Assembly: GCA_030833445.1 (NCBI GenBank)
Contig: JAURHD010000002.1
Coordinates: forward strand, 124,001 to 188,000
Source of the DNA: Cephaloticoccus sp.
GTDB taxonomy: Bacteria; Verrucomicrobiota; Verrucomicrobiia; Opitutales; Opitutaceae
DNA: 64,000 nt
Direction of reading: 5' to 3'
This document shows, one piece after another, positions 47,778-59,772 of this stretch. Made by a program: the position numbers and the translations under genes. The notes beneath the pieces are model-generated. The model saw nothing but the letters and a program-made list of their open reading frames with translations. It made no database searches and was not told where the DNA came from. The stretch's first letter is position 1. Each line of letters begins with the position of its first letter.

Positions 47778-48548
47778 TTACTTTGCTTCGGCCGCGGCCT
47801 TGACGAGATCGACAAAGCTGCGGCTTTCGAGGCTAGCGCCCCCAATGAGGCCTCCGTCGATGTCCTTTTGCGCCAGCAGTTCAGGCGCATTGGAAGGCTT
47901 CATGGAGCCACCGTATAGGATCCGGACTTTTTGCGCGATGGTTTCGCCGAAGAGTTTGGTTAATAGTCCACGGATGTAAGCGTGCACTTCCTGGGCCTGG
48001 TCAGAAGTCGCCACCTTGCCGGTGCCGATCGCCCAGACCGGTTCATAAGCAATAATCACGCTGGGGGCATGTTCCTTGCCGACACCTTCGAGACCGGCCT
48101 CGAGTTGAGTCTGCACGACCTTGAGGGTATCCCCCGCTTCGCGCTCAGCCAGGGTTTCACCCACACAGAGGATCGGCCTCAACTGGTTCTTGATCGCGGT
48201 CAGCACCTTTTGATTGATGAAGCCATCGTTATCGCCAAAGAGGGCCCGCCGCTCGCTGTGACCGAGAATGACGTGGGTCACGAACAAATCCCGCAGCATC
48301 GGCGCGGACACTTCTCCGGTGAAGGCACCGTTGGTCTCAAAGTGCATGTTTTGGGCCCCAATCTTGATATTGGATCCCTCCAATTTGCGTCCGACCGATT
48401 CCAAGGCGGTGAAAGGCGGGCAAACCAGCACGTCCACCTCGGTTTGCCGGCCGATCTCGATGATAATTTCACCGACCAGAGCCTCCGCGTCCGCAGGGGT
48501 CTTGTTCATTTTCCAGTTACCAGCGATAAATTTTTTACGTAGGATCAT
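47778..48548 (-). CDS. tpiA: Triosephosphate isomerase
   Basis: 256 residues. Catalytic residues are visible: Lys in 'GNWKMNKT', His in 'ILGHSERR' and Glu in 'IAYEPVWAIGTGK'. It interconverts dihydroxyacetone phosphate and glyceraldehyde-3-phosphate. It is the last gene of a gap-pgk-tpiA cluster, all on the minus strand. Confidence 0.97.
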   Translation of the reverse strand: MILRKKFIAGNWKMNKTPADAEALVGEIIIEIGRQTEVDVLVCPPFTALESVGRKLEGSNIKIGAQNMHFETNGAFTGEVSAPMLRDLFVTHVILGHSERRALFGDNDGFINQKVLTAIKNQLRPILCVGETLAEREAGDTLKVVQTQLEAGLEGVGKEHAPSVIIAYEPVWAIGTGKVATSDQAQEVHAYIRGLLTKLFGETIAQKVRILYGGSMKPSNAPELLAQKDIDGGLIGGASLESRSFVDLVKAAAEAK

Positions 48549-48634
48549 GTTAGAAATTCAAATCTACCGGGAGAAAACCACGAATCTCCCGATGGGTCGA
48601 TGCTTGGTTTCCCGGATTCAGACAATTTTGTAAT

Positions 48635-49879
48635 TTAGCTCTCGAGAAAAACGACTCCGGGCAAGGCCTTGCCTTCAAGAAACTCGAGGCTGGCACCGCC
48701 CCCGGTGGAACAGTGCGTCACCTTGTCGGCGACGCCGAATTTCTTGGCCGCGGTGGCCGTGTCGCCGCCGCCCACCACCGTGATGGCACCACCCGTAGTC
48801 GCTTCGGCCACAGCCGCAGCCATGGCCTTGGTGGCCCCGGCAAATTTATCGAATTCAAACACTCCGGCCGGACCGTTCCAGATAATGGTCTTCGCACCAA
48901 GTATGGCTTCGCGGTAAAGCGCGATCGATTTCTCACCCGCATCGAGGCCCTGCCAACCGGCCGGAATCCCCGTGCTATCATCAGCGGGTTGCGTGTTGGC
49001 CGCGGGGTCGAATTTGTCGGCGCAGACATAATCGACCGGGAATATCAGCTTCACGCCCTTCGCCGCCGCTTGTGCGGATAATTCAGCAACGATCTTGGCG
49101 CCCTCGGCATCAAAAAGACTGTCACCGATTTCCATGCCGTTGATGACCTTTTTGAAAGTATAGGCCATGCCACCACCGATGATGATCGCATCAGCCTTCT
49201 CCAACAGGTTTTTGATCAGGGGAATCTTATCCGCTATTTTGGCCCCACCGAGGATGGCGAGCAAGGGACGTTGGGGATGATCTAGCACGGCCGCAAACGC
49301 CTTGAGCTCAGCGGCCATCAGGAAACCAGCCGCTTTGATCGGCAAATTAACCCCGACCATCGATGAGTGAGCGCGATGGGCGGTCCCAAAGGCATCGTTC
49401 ACGAACACATCACCCAGTTTGGACAGGCTGGCCCGGAAAGCCGCGACCGCCGCTTTATCGGCCTTGGTGGAGGTGCCGTCTTCGTTCTTCGACTTGCCTT
49501 CCTCCTCAATATGGAAGCGCAGATTCTCCAACAGGAGGACCTGGCCTGGTTGCAAGGCACTGGAGGCGGCCTCCGCCATCGGTCCCACGCAATCACTGAC
49601 AAAATGCATGTCACGCCCCAACAGTTTCTGTAGCTCTGTCGCCACCGGTTGGAGGGAATACTTGGCCAGGACCTGACCATTGGGTCGGCCCAGATGACTC
49701 ATCAGGATCACCGCGGCACCCTGTTCGAGTGCATGTTTGATGGTCGGCAGCGCCGCTACGATCCGCTGGTTGTTGGTGATGGCGCCGGTCTGCTTGTCTT
49801 GGGGCACATTGAAATCAACGCGCATAAGCACGCGTTTACCCCCCAAGTTCAGGTCGCTGATGGATTTGAATTTTGCCAT
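48635..49879 (-). CDS. pgk: Phosphoglycerate kinase
   Basis: 414 residues, slightly longer than usual because of an insertion after '[13 protein letters not shown]' in the N-terminal domain. The N-terminus '[13 protein letters not shown]', 'MSHLGRPNG' and '[12 protein letters not shown]' are conserved substrate- and nucleotide-binding parts. It transfers phosphate from 1,3-bisphosphoglycerate to ADP. It follows gap on the same strand and precedes tpiA by 86 bases. Confidence 0.97.
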   Translation of the reverse strand: MAKFKSISDLNLGGKRVLMRVDFNVPQDKQTGAITNNQRIVAALPTIKHALEQGAAVILMSHLGRPNGQVLAKYSLQPVATELQKLLGRDMHFVSDCVGPMAEAASSALQPGQVLLLENLRFHIEEEGKSKNEDGTSTKADKAAVAAFRASLSKLGDVFVNDAFGTAHRAHSSMVGVNLPIKAAGFLMAAELKAFAAVLDHPQRPLLAILGGAKIADKIPLIKNLLEKADAIIIGGGMAYTFKKVINGMEIGDSLFDAEGAKIVAELSAQAAAKGVKLIFPVDYVCADKFDPAANTQPADDSTGIPAGWQGLDAGEKSIALYREAILGAKTIIWNGPAGVFEFDKFAGATKAMAAAVAEATTGGAITVVGGGDTATAAKKFGVADKVTHCSTGGGASLEFLEGKALPGVVFLES

Positions 49880-49889
49880 AAAATGAAAT

Positions 49890-49962
49890 CACCACGAAGA
49901 GCACCAAGGACACGAAGGGGAAACCATCGTTCCGACTTCGCTGATTGGGGCCCTTCGTGGTG
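49890..49962. repeat. Inverted repeat with CACGAAG units in the gap-pgk intergenic region
   Basis: CACCACGAAG (49890-49899) and CTTCGTGGTG (49953-49962) form a perfect 10-bp inverted repeat. A second, overlapping pairing is CACGAAGGG (49911-49919) with CCCTTCGTG (49951-49959). The left part also contains several copies of a CACGAAG-like unit. The two pairings exclude one another. It sits between gap (ends 49983) and pgk (starts 49879) and lacks the T run of a terminator. Confidence 0.7.
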
Positions 49963-49982
49963 AAGGTTTTTAAATTATCCTT

Positions 49983-51044
<1,062 letters not shown>

Positions 51045-51152
51045 TTATATGGGTTGTTTACTAGTTTAGTGAAAAGGGACCACGCGGGCGCGGAAAGGGG
51101 ATGAATGAACATCAGGTCTTGGCGGTGGCAAGGGTTTTGCTGAAAAGTAGTG

Positions 51153-53579
51153 TCATGTCTCCCCCACCCAGAGCCCGCAGCCAAGGGCAGGCAGGAATAA
51201 TTCTGACTCAACTGGTTGGCGCACACCATGTCCGCTAAAGAACCGCTCATGGTCTGCAATTTGTCGCCAATCCGCCGTAGTCGGGATGGTTTCACCCAAT
51301 GGAATGGTAAGATCAGCCAAGGTCGGATTGACGGCAAACAGTAGCCGCTCTCGCCCCTGTGACCCATCGAAATTGTAAATTACGGCACTGGCCGTGCTCC
51401 CTGGAGCGTTTACGATCTTGAAATATCCTTCGCTGGGCCGTTGCCACAGTCGGAGCAATCGACCGGCATCGCTGCGGCGAAACGCAATCCAATCGGCAAA
51501 ATAGGCGTGAGTGCCGGGAAACCGGAATAAACGGCGGTAATCGAGCGCGTTGAGGTCGCCACGTTGATAGGTGTTGTTCACCCCACCCTTGGAATGCAGG
51601 AAATCCTGTCCGGCCGCGATCATGGGAATGCCGATTGAGGCAAATAGCACTGCCGCCATCAACTGAGTGCGTCGCCGGTCGTTGGCGGTGGGCGACATGC
51701 CATTGTTGTGTGGATTTTCTGTGATTACGTCGATCCACGCACGATCGTCGTGGGATTCGGTGTAATTTACCGTCTGCGCCGGCCATTTGGCCCAATACCA
51801 CGGCGAACCCTTGATGTAATACTCAAAGGTCTCGGCGGTGCCGCCCCCGCGGACGAAATCGCGCACAAAATCGCGGTAGCCATCATTCCACGAGGACCAG
51901 CCGGTATCACGCAAGGCCCCGGCAATGTGTCCGCGATAGCTCCACGGCTCCGCGATCAAGATCACATCGCGTTTCACCTTCTTCAAGGCTACTTCAATCT
52001 CACAAAGCACGTCTGATCCGAGCAGCTCGGCCAGGTCGAATCGGAATCCATCCACTCCGAAGGTCTCAATCAGATGTTTGCATGAATCAATGATCAGGCG
52101 CTTGGCCATGGCGGCATGCGCCCGTAGATCATTGCCGCAACCGCTCCAGTTGGAAAGTTGTCCGTCGGCGTCCTGTTCAAAATAGTAGAGCTTGTCGATG
52201 AAGAGCAGATGCCCGGGTTCGCCCTGGTGATTGTAAACCACATCCAGCACCACTGCCATACCGCGACGGTGAAACGCAGCCACCAAGGCCTGTAACTCCC
52301 CAATCCCCGAGGCTTTGGCCGGATCCATCGCATAACCACTGGCCGGGGCAAACCAGTTCACCGTCATGTAACCCCAATGATATTCCTCTCGGACGCGATT
52401 ATCGAATTCCTGCACCGGCTGCAGTTCCACGCAGTTGATGCCGAGGTCATGCAAATAAAAGTCCGGGCTCTCCACCCATTTGCGCAGGCCGGTGAAGCCC
52501 AAGCGTTCCTGCGGGGTGGCATCGACGGGCGCGTGCGCGGCCAAATCGCGCACATGCACCTCGGCCATGACCAAGTCCTGCCATTGAGGGGTGACAAATC
52601 CACGATCGGCGGGATCCAGTCCAGCGCGTTCGATGACAATGCCCGGACCCGTGTGGTTTACGGTGGCAAGGGCATAGGGATCCAAAACCTTGACGTCCGG
52701 ATCAAATCGCCCCGTGGCATCCCGCACCCCGTCGAGTTGATACCAGTAATACGAGCCATGCCGGTTACCTTTCAGTGTCGTTTCCCACACATAAGGTTCG
52801 TCCGCATTGCGTTCGAGTTCCACGATCTCCACCGGCGCCGTGTCTCCGAGTTGGGCGGTGATAAACAATTTCACTTCATTGGCCCTGGGGGCGAACAAAC
52901 GGAATTGGGTGTTACCGCGGCGCACCACCGCCCCCATCGGCAGGTCGGTGCGAAGTGAAAAGAAAAATTCTCCCGGTTGCAGCACCACCCCATCCACCCC
53001 TTTAGCCACCGGAGTGATCCGCCATGCGTGGGACAGATCCAACGGCTTCTTCAGCTTGAAGTGGAAAAACTGCCGACCGGTGCGTTCGGGATCCAACTCA
53101 TGGTTTACGTTGCCAGCCGCACCACGAACCGCATTGGGGGCGTTTTCCGGCACAATCAACCATTGGTGTTCGGCCGTCACAAATTTGAATCGCAGGTGCG
53201 GCTCAGCCCAAAACTGCTCGGCCGATCCCGTCCATAGGAGCATCGGTTCACCATCGAGCTCACCGGGCTGCATCTGCCAGTCGGGGTTGCCGACGGCCTG
53301 CTCCCATCCATTAAAATCACCCGCGACATAGACGATCTCCTCCGCCGTGGCCTCGCGGGGCAGGGCAAATACCATCTGACCGTCTTCCTGCACAAAATAA
53401 CGGTATCGCCGGGCCGCTGCATGTCGTGGCGACCGTTCAAAGTCGGTAAACACCCGTTTTACGCCGGAACCCATTAAGCGCACTGCAGGCACCTCGGTAT
53501 CGCGCCAATCATGGGTGTATTCAATACACCCCGCGGTCAGCGATTCGAGCCAGGCTCTGATGAGTGGATTAGCCTTCAT
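51153..53579 (-). CDS. GH13 alpha-glucan hydrolase, pullulanase type
   Basis: 808 residues, no clear signal peptide, so probably cytoplasmic. The N-terminal 220 residues hold an AMPK/CBM48-like glycogen-binding motif ('[15 protein letters not shown]'), followed by a second CBM48-like domain ('[15 protein letters not shown]'). The catalytic GH13 barrel has '[12 protein letters not shown]', the nucleophile Asp in '[11 protein letters not shown]', the acid Glu in '[11 protein letters not shown]' and the third Asp in 'YTESHDDRA'. It should debranch or hydrolyse glycogen-like glucan. It is next to the lower glycolysis genes, and divergent from mnmA. Confidence 0.88.
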   Translation of the reverse strand: MKANPLIRAWLESLTAGCIEYTHDWRDTEVPAVRLMGSGVKRVFTDFERSPRHAAARRYRYFVQEDGQMVFALPREATAEEIVYVAGDFNGWEQAVGNPDWQMQPGELDGEPMLLWTGSAEQFWAEPHLRFKFVTAEHQWLIVPENAPNAVRGAAGNVNHELDPERTGRQFFHFKLKKPLDLSHAWRITPVAKGVDGVVLQPGEFFFSLRTDLPMGAVVRRGNTQFRLFAPRANEVKLFITAQLGDTAPVEIVELERNADEPYVWETTLKGNRHGSYYWYQLDGVRDATGRFDPDVKVLDPYALATVNHTGPGIVIERAGLDPADRGFVTPQWQDLVMAEVHVRDLAAHAPVDATPQERLGFTGLRKWVESPDFYLHDLGINCVELQPVQEFDNRVREEYHWGYMTVNWFAPASGYAMDPAKASGIGELQALVAAFHRRGMAVVLDVVYNHQGEPGHLLFIDKLYYFEQDADGQLSNWSGCGNDLRAHAAMAKRLIIDSCKHLIETFGVDGFRFDLAELLGSDVLCEIEVALKKVKRDVILIAEPWSYRGHIAGALRDTGWSSWNDGYRDFVRDFVRGGGTAETFEYYIKGSPWYWAKWPAQTVNYTESHDDRAWIDVITENPHNNGMSPTANDRRRTQLMAAVLFASIGIPMIAAGQDFLHSKGGVNNTYQRGDLNALDYRRLFRFPGTHAYFADWIAFRRSDAGRLLRLWQRPSEGYFKIVNAPGSTASAVIYNFDGSQGRERLLFAVNPTLADLTIPLGETIPTTADWRQIADHERFFSGHGVRQPVESELFLPALGCGLWVGET

Positions 53580-53706
53580 TGTTAGGAAAAATGCGCGGGA
53601 GGTCAGTCACCTGCAAGCGTGCAACCGCGCCTCTTTGTGCAGATTCCATGCCGACATCATGCGACGTTCGTTTGACAAAATCGTGCCACCCCGCGTCGTT
53701 TTGCGC

Positions 53707-54789
53707 ATGGCCTCCCGCGAAAAAATCCTCGTCGCCCTGTCCGGCGGCGTGGACAGCTCTGTCGCCGCCCTGCTGCTGAAGCAACAGGGCCACGACATCG
53801 TGGGTGCCTACATGAAAAATTGGATCAACGAAGACAACATTATCGGCGATTGCCCATGGATGCAGGACATTGAGGACGCGCGGGCCGTCGCCGATAAACT
53901 CGGCATCGAGTTTCGGGTCGTCAACTTGATGCAGGATTATCGCCGGCTGGTGGTTGACTACCTGCTCGATGGCTATCAACGCGGCCTGACGCCCAATCCG
54001 GATGTCATGTGTAACCGAGAAATGAAATTTGGCGTGTTCCTAAAATACGCCCAGACAGAAGGATTTGCAGCCGTAGCGACCGGTCACTACGCACAACGTC
54101 GCGCCATAGCTCCAAACCAATTCGGCCTCTTTGAAGGCGCCGATAAAAACAAGGATCAGAGTTACTTTCTCGCCCTGCTTTCGCAGGAACAGTTGCAAGC
54201 CGCGCGCTTCCCCATCGGCCATCTGCCCAAGCCCGAGCTGCGCCGGCTCGCCGCAGAGGCCGGCCTTCCCACCGCGCAGAAAAAAGACAGCCAAGGCATC
54301 TGCTTCATCGGTGAAGTAAAAATGCAGGACTTTTTAAGAGCCTACGTGCCGGAACATCCCGGCCCGATCGTTCGTGCCGCAGACAATCAAATCATCGGAG
54401 AGCATCGCGGCTTGCATTACTACACCATCGGGCAGCGCAAAGGCATCGGCATTCCTTCCAACACGGACAACAAGGCCTATTGTGTCGTGGGCAAACGCAC
54501 CGAAGACCATGCCTTGCTGGTGGCCTTCGATGAACCCACTGCCCCGGGTCTATGGACCAGCGAGTGCCGGGTGCACAGCTTGAGCTTTGTCAACGCGCCG
54601 ATCATCGAAGCGACCACCCTTGAGTGCCGCGTGCGCTATCGTGATCCGCGCGTGGCCATCGACTTCATCCCGACCGGTAACGGCACGGCGGAAATTAAGT
54701 TTTGCACCCCGCAACGTGCACTGGCCGCCGGACAAATTATGGCCCTGTATCGAGGTGAACAACTCATCGGCGGCGGCGTGTTTGCGTAA
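53707..54789 (+). CDS. mnmA: tRNA-specific 2-thiouridylase MnmA
   Basis: 360 residues from the ATG at 53707 ([21 protein letters not shown]). The PP-loop is 'SGGVDSS'; the catalytic Cys pair is in '[13 protein letters not shown]' and 'QGICFIGEV'. It makes 2-thiouridine at the wobble base of Lys, Glu and Gln tRNAs. Upstream starts at 53515 or 53659 are possible but lack homology. Confidence 0.96.
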   Translation: MASREKILVALSGGVDSSVAALLLKQQGHDIVGAYMKNWINEDNIIGDCPWMQDIEDARAVADKLGIEFRVVNLMQDYRRLVVDYLLDGYQRGLTPNPDVMCNREMKFGVFLKYAQTEGFAAVATGHYAQRRAIAPNQFGLFEGADKNKDQSYFLALLSQEQLQAARFPIGHLPKPELRRLAAEAGLPTAQKKDSQGICFIGEVKMQDFLRAYVPEHPGPIVRAADNQIIGEHRGLHYYTIGQRKGIGIPSNTDNKAYCVVGKRTEDHALLVAFDEPTAPGLWTSECRVHSLSFVNAPIIEATTLECRVRYRDPRVAIDFIPTGNGTAEIKFCTPQRALAAGQIMALYRGEQLIGGGVFA

Positions 54790-54814
54790 CGCAACCGATC
54801 ATTCCAATCCATCC

Positions 54815-55261
54815 ATGGCCCAAAAACCTCCTACACGAAGCGATTGGGAAAGATTGATCGTGAAAATAGCCGGTGCCTTCGATGAGGCATCCATCCCCTA
54901 TCATCTGGACGCGTCGACCGCTCTCTATGTGCAAGGGATCGATTTCGAAATGGACGATCTGGACATCACCGTAAAGTGGGGCTGCCTTGACTGCGCTCGA
55001 AAGCTTTTCATCAAGCGGGCGCCCTCTCCGATTTCATCAACCCCCTCACCTTCTTTTCACTTCGACGTCGACGGCTTGAAAGTCGACGTGCTGGCCTATG
55101 AAAGTCCGACGGGACTGGGAGATCCCGCGGATCGCGTGCAAATATCGGTAGCAGGTGTTCGGGTTTGGACCAAGACGGTCGATTTCTACCGACGACACAT
55201 GCGTGCGGACCATCCCTTGGCCAACTTGGTTTCCGAACATTTCAGGAATCAGCAATCCTGA
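54815..55261 (+). CDS. Small protein with nucleotidyltransferase-like fold (hypothetical)
   Basis: 148 residues from the ATG at 54815. A strand-turn pattern 'MDDLDITVKWG' with a later 'LKVDVLAYES' resembles the acidic residues of small nucleotidyltransferase-like proteins. The name of the family is not clear. It lies 25 bases after mnmA on the same strand and is probably co-transcribed. Confidence 0.65.
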   Translation: MAQKPPTRSDWERLIVKIAGAFDEASIPYHLDASTALYVQGIDFEMDDLDITVKWGCLDCARKLFIKRAPSPISSTPSPSFHFDVDGLKVDVLAYESPTGLGDPADRVQISVAGVRVWTKTVDFYRRHMRADHPLANLVSEHFRNQQS

Positions 55262-55344
55262 ACCAACGAGGTTTATGGTCACAGCACGGCCTGCAGACCA
55301 AGCGAGGTTTGCTTAAACCTGAGATTCCTGCGCTAATTAGGTTC

Positions 55345-55767
55345 ATGGCCAAAGCCACCTCACATACACTAACTCTGCTCGCCTTGGGCGGATTGGTCCT
55401 ACTGCTCCTCATACCAAGTTACGCGCTTTACCGGTTCGACACTTGGATCGATTGGCGGATATCCGCGTGTGGTGCATTGCTCATCTCACTTTGCACCTTT
55501 TACATTTATCGGCGTGACAAACGTCGGGCTGAACTCGGCGCCCAACGCACCCCAGAATCGACTTTGCATCTGCTCGAGCTGTTCGGTGGTTGGCCTGGCG
55601 CTTTTCTTGCGCAGCGGGTGTATCACCACAAGTCGTCCAAGGTATCCTACCAGATGGTGTTTTGGCTGATTGTCACCCTGCACGAGTTGGTTACGTTGGA
55701 CTACCTGATCAGCTGGAAGATCAGTCATGCCGCCATACGGCTGATGAGCGATGCGATCATTCCATGA
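55345..55767 (+). CDS. DUF1294 family membrane protein
   Basis: 140 residues from the ATG at 55345. Membrane helices near residues 8-30 and 40-55 precede a conserved 'TPESTLHLLELFGGWPGAFLAQRVYHHKSSK', typical of DUF1294. Its role is unknown. The stop overlaps the GNAT start by 4 bases (ATGA at 55764-55767). Confidence 0.88.
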   Translation: MAKATSHTLTLLALGGLVLLLLIPSYALYRFDTWIDWRISACGALLISLCTFYIYRRDKRRAELGAQRTPESTLHLLELFGGWPGAFLAQRVYHHKSSKVSYQMVFWLIVTLHELVTLDYLISWKISHAAIRLMSDAIIP

Positions 55768-56324
55768 GCCAATCCCGGTTTATTATTTTGACCACGCCTC
55801 GCCTGCAACTGCGACGTTTGGAAGCAACGGATGTTGCGGCGCTGTGTGCATATCGTGAACGACCCGAAGTAGCCCGCTATCAAAGCTGGGAATCATTTTC
55901 TTCCGGTGATGCCATAGGGCTGATAAATACCTCTACCAACGGCGAACCCGGCCAGCCCCGTTCGTGGTTTCAGGTAGGGATTGTAGATTCCGCCACTGGC
56001 AAATTGGTGGGTGATTGCGGCTTACATTGTCCGGGCGATGACACCCGGTTGATGGAACTCGGCATTACCCTTTCACCCACAGCACAGGGCAAGGGCTACG
56101 CCGCCGAGGCGCTTGGTGCGGTGATCACGTATTGTTTCCGCACTCTAAGGACGCATCGCATCACTGCGGTCACGGACGCGGAAAATACTCGTGCCAAAGC
56201 TTTGTTTTTGCGGCTGGGTTTTCGGCAAGAAGCCCGGTTTATCGAAAACATTTTCTTCAAGGGCGCATGGGGCAGTGAATGCTTGTTTGCCTTGCTGCAA
56301 CGGGAATCGCAGTCGAATAACTGA
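55764..56324 (+). CDS. GNAT family N-acetyltransferase
   Basis: 186 residues from the ATG at 55764 (MSQSRFIILTTPRLQLRRLE). The acetyl-CoA loop is 'PTAQGKGYAAEALGAVITYCF'; 'DAENTRAKALFLRLGFR' follows, as in RimJ/RimL-like GNATs. It might acetylate an amino group of a protein or small molecule. Coupled to DUF1294 by a 4-base overlap. Confidence 0.92.
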   Translation: MSQSRFIILTTPRLQLRRLEATDVAALCAYRERPEVARYQSWESFSSGDAIGLINTSTNGEPGQPRSWFQVGIVDSATGKLVGDCGLHCPGDDTRLMELGITLSPTAQGKGYAAEALGAVITYCFRTLRTHRITAVTDAENTRAKALFLRLGFRQEARFIENIFFKGAWGSECLFALLQRESQSNN

Positions 56325-56341
56325 AGGCCGCCGACTGTGTT

Positions 56342-56974
56342 TCAGCCGAGTGAAAGCATAACGAGCCGGACGGCAAAAAGCAAAAAAAGCACACCGGTTA
56401 CCCGGTCAAACCAGTGCCCGCTGCGCAGGAATGCATGGCGCACCTTGGGTTGAGTGAATGCCACCGCCACGAGCGAAAACCAAGCCATCGTGGCGAATGC
56501 CATCCACAATCCATAGCTGGTCTTGACCAAAAGCGGCGTGGCCGGACTTACCACGACAGAAAACAAGGCGATAAAAAGTAACATGGCTTTGGGATTAAGC
56601 ATGTTGACCAACCAGCCCGTCAGAAACGCCCCACGTCGGGCCGGGGGTGCAGCCGTCAAGTCGATGCCCATGACCTTTCGAGGAGGCGTTCGCAGCGCGT
56701 TGAGTCCAACCCAAGTCAAATAGATCGCTCCGGCATATTTCACCGCGTCGAACCAGAATCCGGACCCTCTGATCAACAAGGCCAAACCAAGCAGCGAATA
56801 GGTCACGTGAAACAATATTCCCGTCCCGATTCCCAAGCTGGTCCAGATCGCCGTCGCCCGGCCGTGGTTGATACTCTGGCGCAGCACCAAGGCAAAATCC
56901 GGTCCGGGACTCACCACTGCCACCAAGTGTGCCGCGGCTACCAATAGGAACTCGGACCAGTAGTCCGCGATCAT
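56342..56974 (-). CDS. LysE/RhtB family amino acid exporter
   Basis: About 210 residues with five to six membrane helices. 'VVSPGPDFALVLRQSINHGR' and 'LGIGTGILFHVTYSLLGL' are LysE/RhtB motifs. The start is ATG at 56974 (or GTG at 56977, which touches the stop of the preceding gene). It exports amino acids or homoserine-like compounds. Confidence 0.9.
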   Translation of the reverse strand: MIADYWSEFLLVAAAHLVAVVSPGPDFALVLRQSINHGRATAIWTSLGIGTGILFHVTYSLLGLALLIRGSGFWFDAVKYAGAIYLTWVGLNALRTPPRKVMGIDLTAAPPARRGAFLTGWLVNMLNPKAMLLFIALFSVVVSPATPLLVKTSYGLWMAFATMAWFSLVAVAFTQPKVRHAFLRSGHWFDRVTGVLFLLFAVRLVMLSLG

Positions 56975-56977
56975 CAC

Positions 56978-57478
56978 TCAGAGGGCCATTGCCTTGAAAC
57001 CGGGATCCGCGAGCATTTGCTCGAGCGCGTTTTCACTAAAACCACTCACCTCTGAATTTTTGGGATGTTTGTCCTTGGCTTTGCGGAGCAATTTGCGTGC
57101 TTCATCCCCTTGACCCAACAGGGCCTGGACATACATCTGCCGCATCAACAAGGAACCATCGGTCGGGTCCGCCTTGTAGGCGGCTTGGTAGGCCTGCAAC
57201 GCAGAGCTGAAGACCTTTTTCGCCTCGGGCTTTTTCCCGGTCTTGACCAAAATATTGCCCAAGCTGAGGGCATAACTGCCATTGTCCGGACAAAGTTTGA
57301 CCGCCTGCTGCATCAAGGTTTCCGCCCGGGGGAAATCCCGAATGGTGATGGCAAACTCGGCTTCACTGACCAACGCGGCGGCTTCCTTGCGCTGCAATGA
57401 TGTGACCTCTATTTTTTTGGTGCAGCCAGATACCAGCACCAGCAGGAAAGACAAATGAAAGAGGACGGCACGTTTCAT
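56978..57478 (-). CDS. TPR-repeat lipoprotein
   Basis: 166 residues from the ATG at 57478 (MKRAVLFHLSFLLVLVSGC). The lipobox LVSGC places the mature Cys at 19, so it is a membrane lipoprotein. Two to three TPR-like helix pairs follow ('ALSLGNILVKTGKKPEAKKVF', 'LLMRQMYVQALLGQGDEARKLL'). It lies downstream of the GspE/PilB-type gene and abuts the LysE gene; it may act in the same envelope apparatus. The track's longer ORF start is not supported. Confidence 0.82.
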   Translation of the reverse strand: MKRAVLFHLSFLLVLVSGCTKKIEVTSLQRKEAAALVSEAEFAITIRDFPRAETLMQQAVKLCPDNGSYALSLGNILVKTGKKPEAKKVFSSALQAYQAAYKADPTDGSLLMRQMYVQALLGQGDEARKLLRKAKDKHPKNSEVSGFSENALEQMLADPGFKAMAL

Positions 57479-57549
57479 GAAGGCGTAGACCCTAGCAGAC
57501 CGTGACCGGTAATCAATCCCACAGGAAAAGATCCGCTCAACCGTGGTAA

Positions 57550-59259
57550 TCACATATCTGGCGGCACGTTGGCAATGGCTTCCTCCAACGTGGTCAGACC
57601 TTCCTTGACCTTCAGCACGCTGTCTTGGTGCAGGGTTTTCATCCCGCCACGCATGGCGATTTTCTTCAATTCGGCCGACTCCAATTCCTTGTTGATACCA
57701 TCAATCAACTCATCGTTGGTGATCATCAATTCATGAATGCCGACGCGGCCCTTGTAGCCACTGCCGCCGCATTTGGGACATCCCTTCGGGTTGGCTTTGA
57801 AAATTTGGCCACTCCACCCGATCGCTTTCTCCAACACCGCCTTTTCCCGACCCTCGGGCTCGTAGGCCACGCGACAGGTCTTGCAAACCCGGCGCATCAA
57901 ACGTTGGGCGCAAACGCAGAGCAGCGAGGAGGAAATCATGAAAGGCTCGACGCCCATATCACACAGACGAGCAACCGTGCCCGGAGCATCGTTGGTGTGT
58001 AGCGTAGAGATCAGCAAGTGACCCGTGAGCGCCGCCTCAACCGCGATATTCGCGGTTTCCTTGTCGCGGATTTCACCCACCAGAATGATATCCGGATCCT
58101 GACGAAGAAAGGCCCGCAGGGCGGAAGCAAAGGTCAGTCCGATCTGCCGGTGCATCTGCATCTGGTTCAGTCCGGGCAAAGTGTATTCAATGGGGTCTTC
58201 CGCGGTGCGCACCACTATGTCCGGGGTATTGATTTCGTTGAGCGCCGAATAGAGCGTCATCGACTTGCCGGAGCCAGTCGGTCCGCAGTGCAGGATCATG
58301 CCATAGGGTTGGCGGATCACCTCGCGGTAACGGGCCAGATTTTCCTCACTGAATCCAAGCGCGGGCAAAGGCAGGGTGGTCTTTTGCTTGTCCAGAATAC
58401 GCATCACCACCCCTTCCCCGTAATTCAAAGGCGCGGTGGATACGCGAAGGTCGAGGTCGATGTTTTTCTTGGTATACTGCTTGAAAACAATGCGACCGTC
58501 CTGCGGCAAACGCCGCTCGGCGATGTCGAGGTTGCACATGATTTTCAAGCGGGCGACCAAGGCCGGCCCGACTTTGGTCGGCAGGCGCAATTTTTCATGG
58601 CACACGCCGTCGATCCGGTAACGAATCACCATGTCGTGTTCCTGCGGTTCGATGTGGATGTCACTCGTCCCGGAAAAATAAGCTTCCTCGATCACGCGAT
58701 TTGCGAGTTCGATGATCGGACCCGACTCCTCATCAGATTCTTCCTCATCAATCGCCTCCACGATGGCGCCGAATTGCATGCCGATCTGGTCCACGACATC
58801 CCCAAACCCCTCTCCCTGCGTTTGCTGCGGCTTGGAGAACTTCGCCTGTAGATCCGCCGCCGGAGCGAGCAGCCGGATAATTTTTCGACCGGTAATTTCA
58901 TGAATCTTTCCCGAGAGGGATTCATCAAAAGGATTGGCAAAGGCGACCAAGGTCAGCTCGCCAATGTCACCCACCGGCAGCACCTTATTCTGTTCACAAA
59001 AATCCTGAGGCAGTCGCTCAAAAGACGCCGGCGTCACCTTGCAGCGTGCAACATTGCAGGGGGCGAAACCGAGCACCCGGCTCTTGGCCACGAGCAACGC
59101 GAAAGGCGCCACGCCGTGATCATCCCGCAGGTGTTTGTCGAGCGTATCACCGGTGGGTTCCTCAGTAATGTTGGCGATGGCCGTGTGTTGTTCCGCCGTC
59201 AGGCGACCCATGGCCGCCAACTCCTCTACAATCTGAGTCTGAACTTTTCCAAGTGGCAT
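57550..59259 (-). CDS. Type II secretion/type IV pilus ATPase (GspE/PilB family)
   Basis: 569 residues. An N-terminal MshEN-like domain is followed by the ATPase core with Walker A '[16 protein letters not shown]', Asp box '[12 protein letters not shown]' (Walker B) and His box '[13 protein letters not shown]'. A tetra-Cys zinc motif ('CKTC...[14 protein letters not shown]') and a C-terminal '[11 protein letters not shown]' are typical. It should power pilus extension or secretion from the inner membrane. It follows an MshEN-like gene (2-base gap), and no pilin or PilC/GspF gene is in the window. Confidence 0.93.
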   Translation of the reverse strand: MPLGKVQTQIVEELAAMGRLTAEQHTAIANITEEPTGDTLDKHLRDDHGVAPFALLVAKSRVLGFAPCNVARCKVTPASFERLPQDFCEQNKVLPVGDIGELTLVAFANPFDESLSGKIHEITGRKIIRLLAPAADLQAKFSKPQQTQGEGFGDVVDQIGMQFGAIVEAIDEEESDEESGPIIELANRVIEEAYFSGTSDIHIEPQEHDMVIRYRIDGVCHEKLRLPTKVGPALVARLKIMCNLDIAERRLPQDGRIVFKQYTKKNIDLDLRVSTAPLNYGEGVVMRILDKQKTTLPLPALGFSEENLARYREVIRQPYGMILHCGPTGSGKSMTLYSALNEINTPDIVVRTAEDPIEYTLPGLNQMQMHRQIGLTFASALRAFLRQDPDIILVGEIRDKETANIAVEAALTGHLLISTLHTNDAPGTVARLCDMGVEPFMISSSLLCVCAQRLMRRVCKTCRVAYEPEGREKAVLEKAIGWSGQIFKANPKGCPKCGGSGYKGRVGIHELMITNDELIDGINKELESAELKKIAMRGGMKTLHQDSVLKVKEGLTTLEEAIANVPPDM

Positions 59260-59261
59260 GT

Positions 59262-59759
59262 TCAGGTCTTTGCCGGGGCGGCGGTTTCAATTTTTTCGAG
59301 GAAATCAGCGATTCCCTCAAGGGTTGATCCGAACCATAGGATGGGGCCGATGAGTTGCTTTTCCCAGTGGCTGCGAACCGCGGCACTCAGGTAGTAGGCC
59401 GAGGCCACAAAATGAAAACCATCCACCTCATCAAACGGCACCGACCAGGTCGCCCAACAGGAACCAATATCCAGACTCTTGCTGACGGACTCGGGCACAT
59501 CGTAGAAATTCAAGTCTATGGCCCCGGTGTGTTCGTTTTCCACGAGAAATTGAACGATCTCCTCCTCCTTAACCACCTTCAATTCGTAGGCCAGAATACC
59601 GAGGATCGTGCACTGCCGCAATGGACTGGTGGTCACCATCTGTAACAGACGTTCATTGGCCTGCTCCAGGTCTTCAATTTTAACTAGATTGCGCTCCACC
59701 AACGCGGCACCCATCAGGCGATTGGCGCGCATCAGAAGCGAACGTTGCTGCTGGGACAT
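59262..59759 (-). CDS. MshEN-like (GspE N-terminal domain) protein
   Basis: 165 residues. '[29 protein letters not shown]' resembles the N-terminal domain of GspE/PilB-like ATPases (MshEN), which in relatives binds cyclic di-GMP. The ATPase domain is absent. It precedes the ATPase gene by 2 bases and is surely co-transcribed with it, so it may regulate or replace that domain. I do not see a clear cyclic di-GMP motif. Confidence 0.75.
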   Translation of the reverse strand: MSQQQRSLLMRANRLMGAALVERNLVKIEDLEQANERLLQMVTTSPLRQCTILGILAYELKVVKEEEIVQFLVENEHTGAIDLNFYDVPESVSKSLDIGSCWATWSVPFDEVDGFHFVASAYYLSAAVRSHWEKQLIGPILWFGSTLEGIADFLEKIETAAPAKT

Positions 59760-59772
59760 GGCGGAAAACTAT

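Noticed and set aside
48568-48591. Hairpin CGGGAGA...TCTCCCG between pgk and tpiA as a terminator
   Set aside because: The stem is short with a 10-base loop and no T run follows on the transcribed strand.
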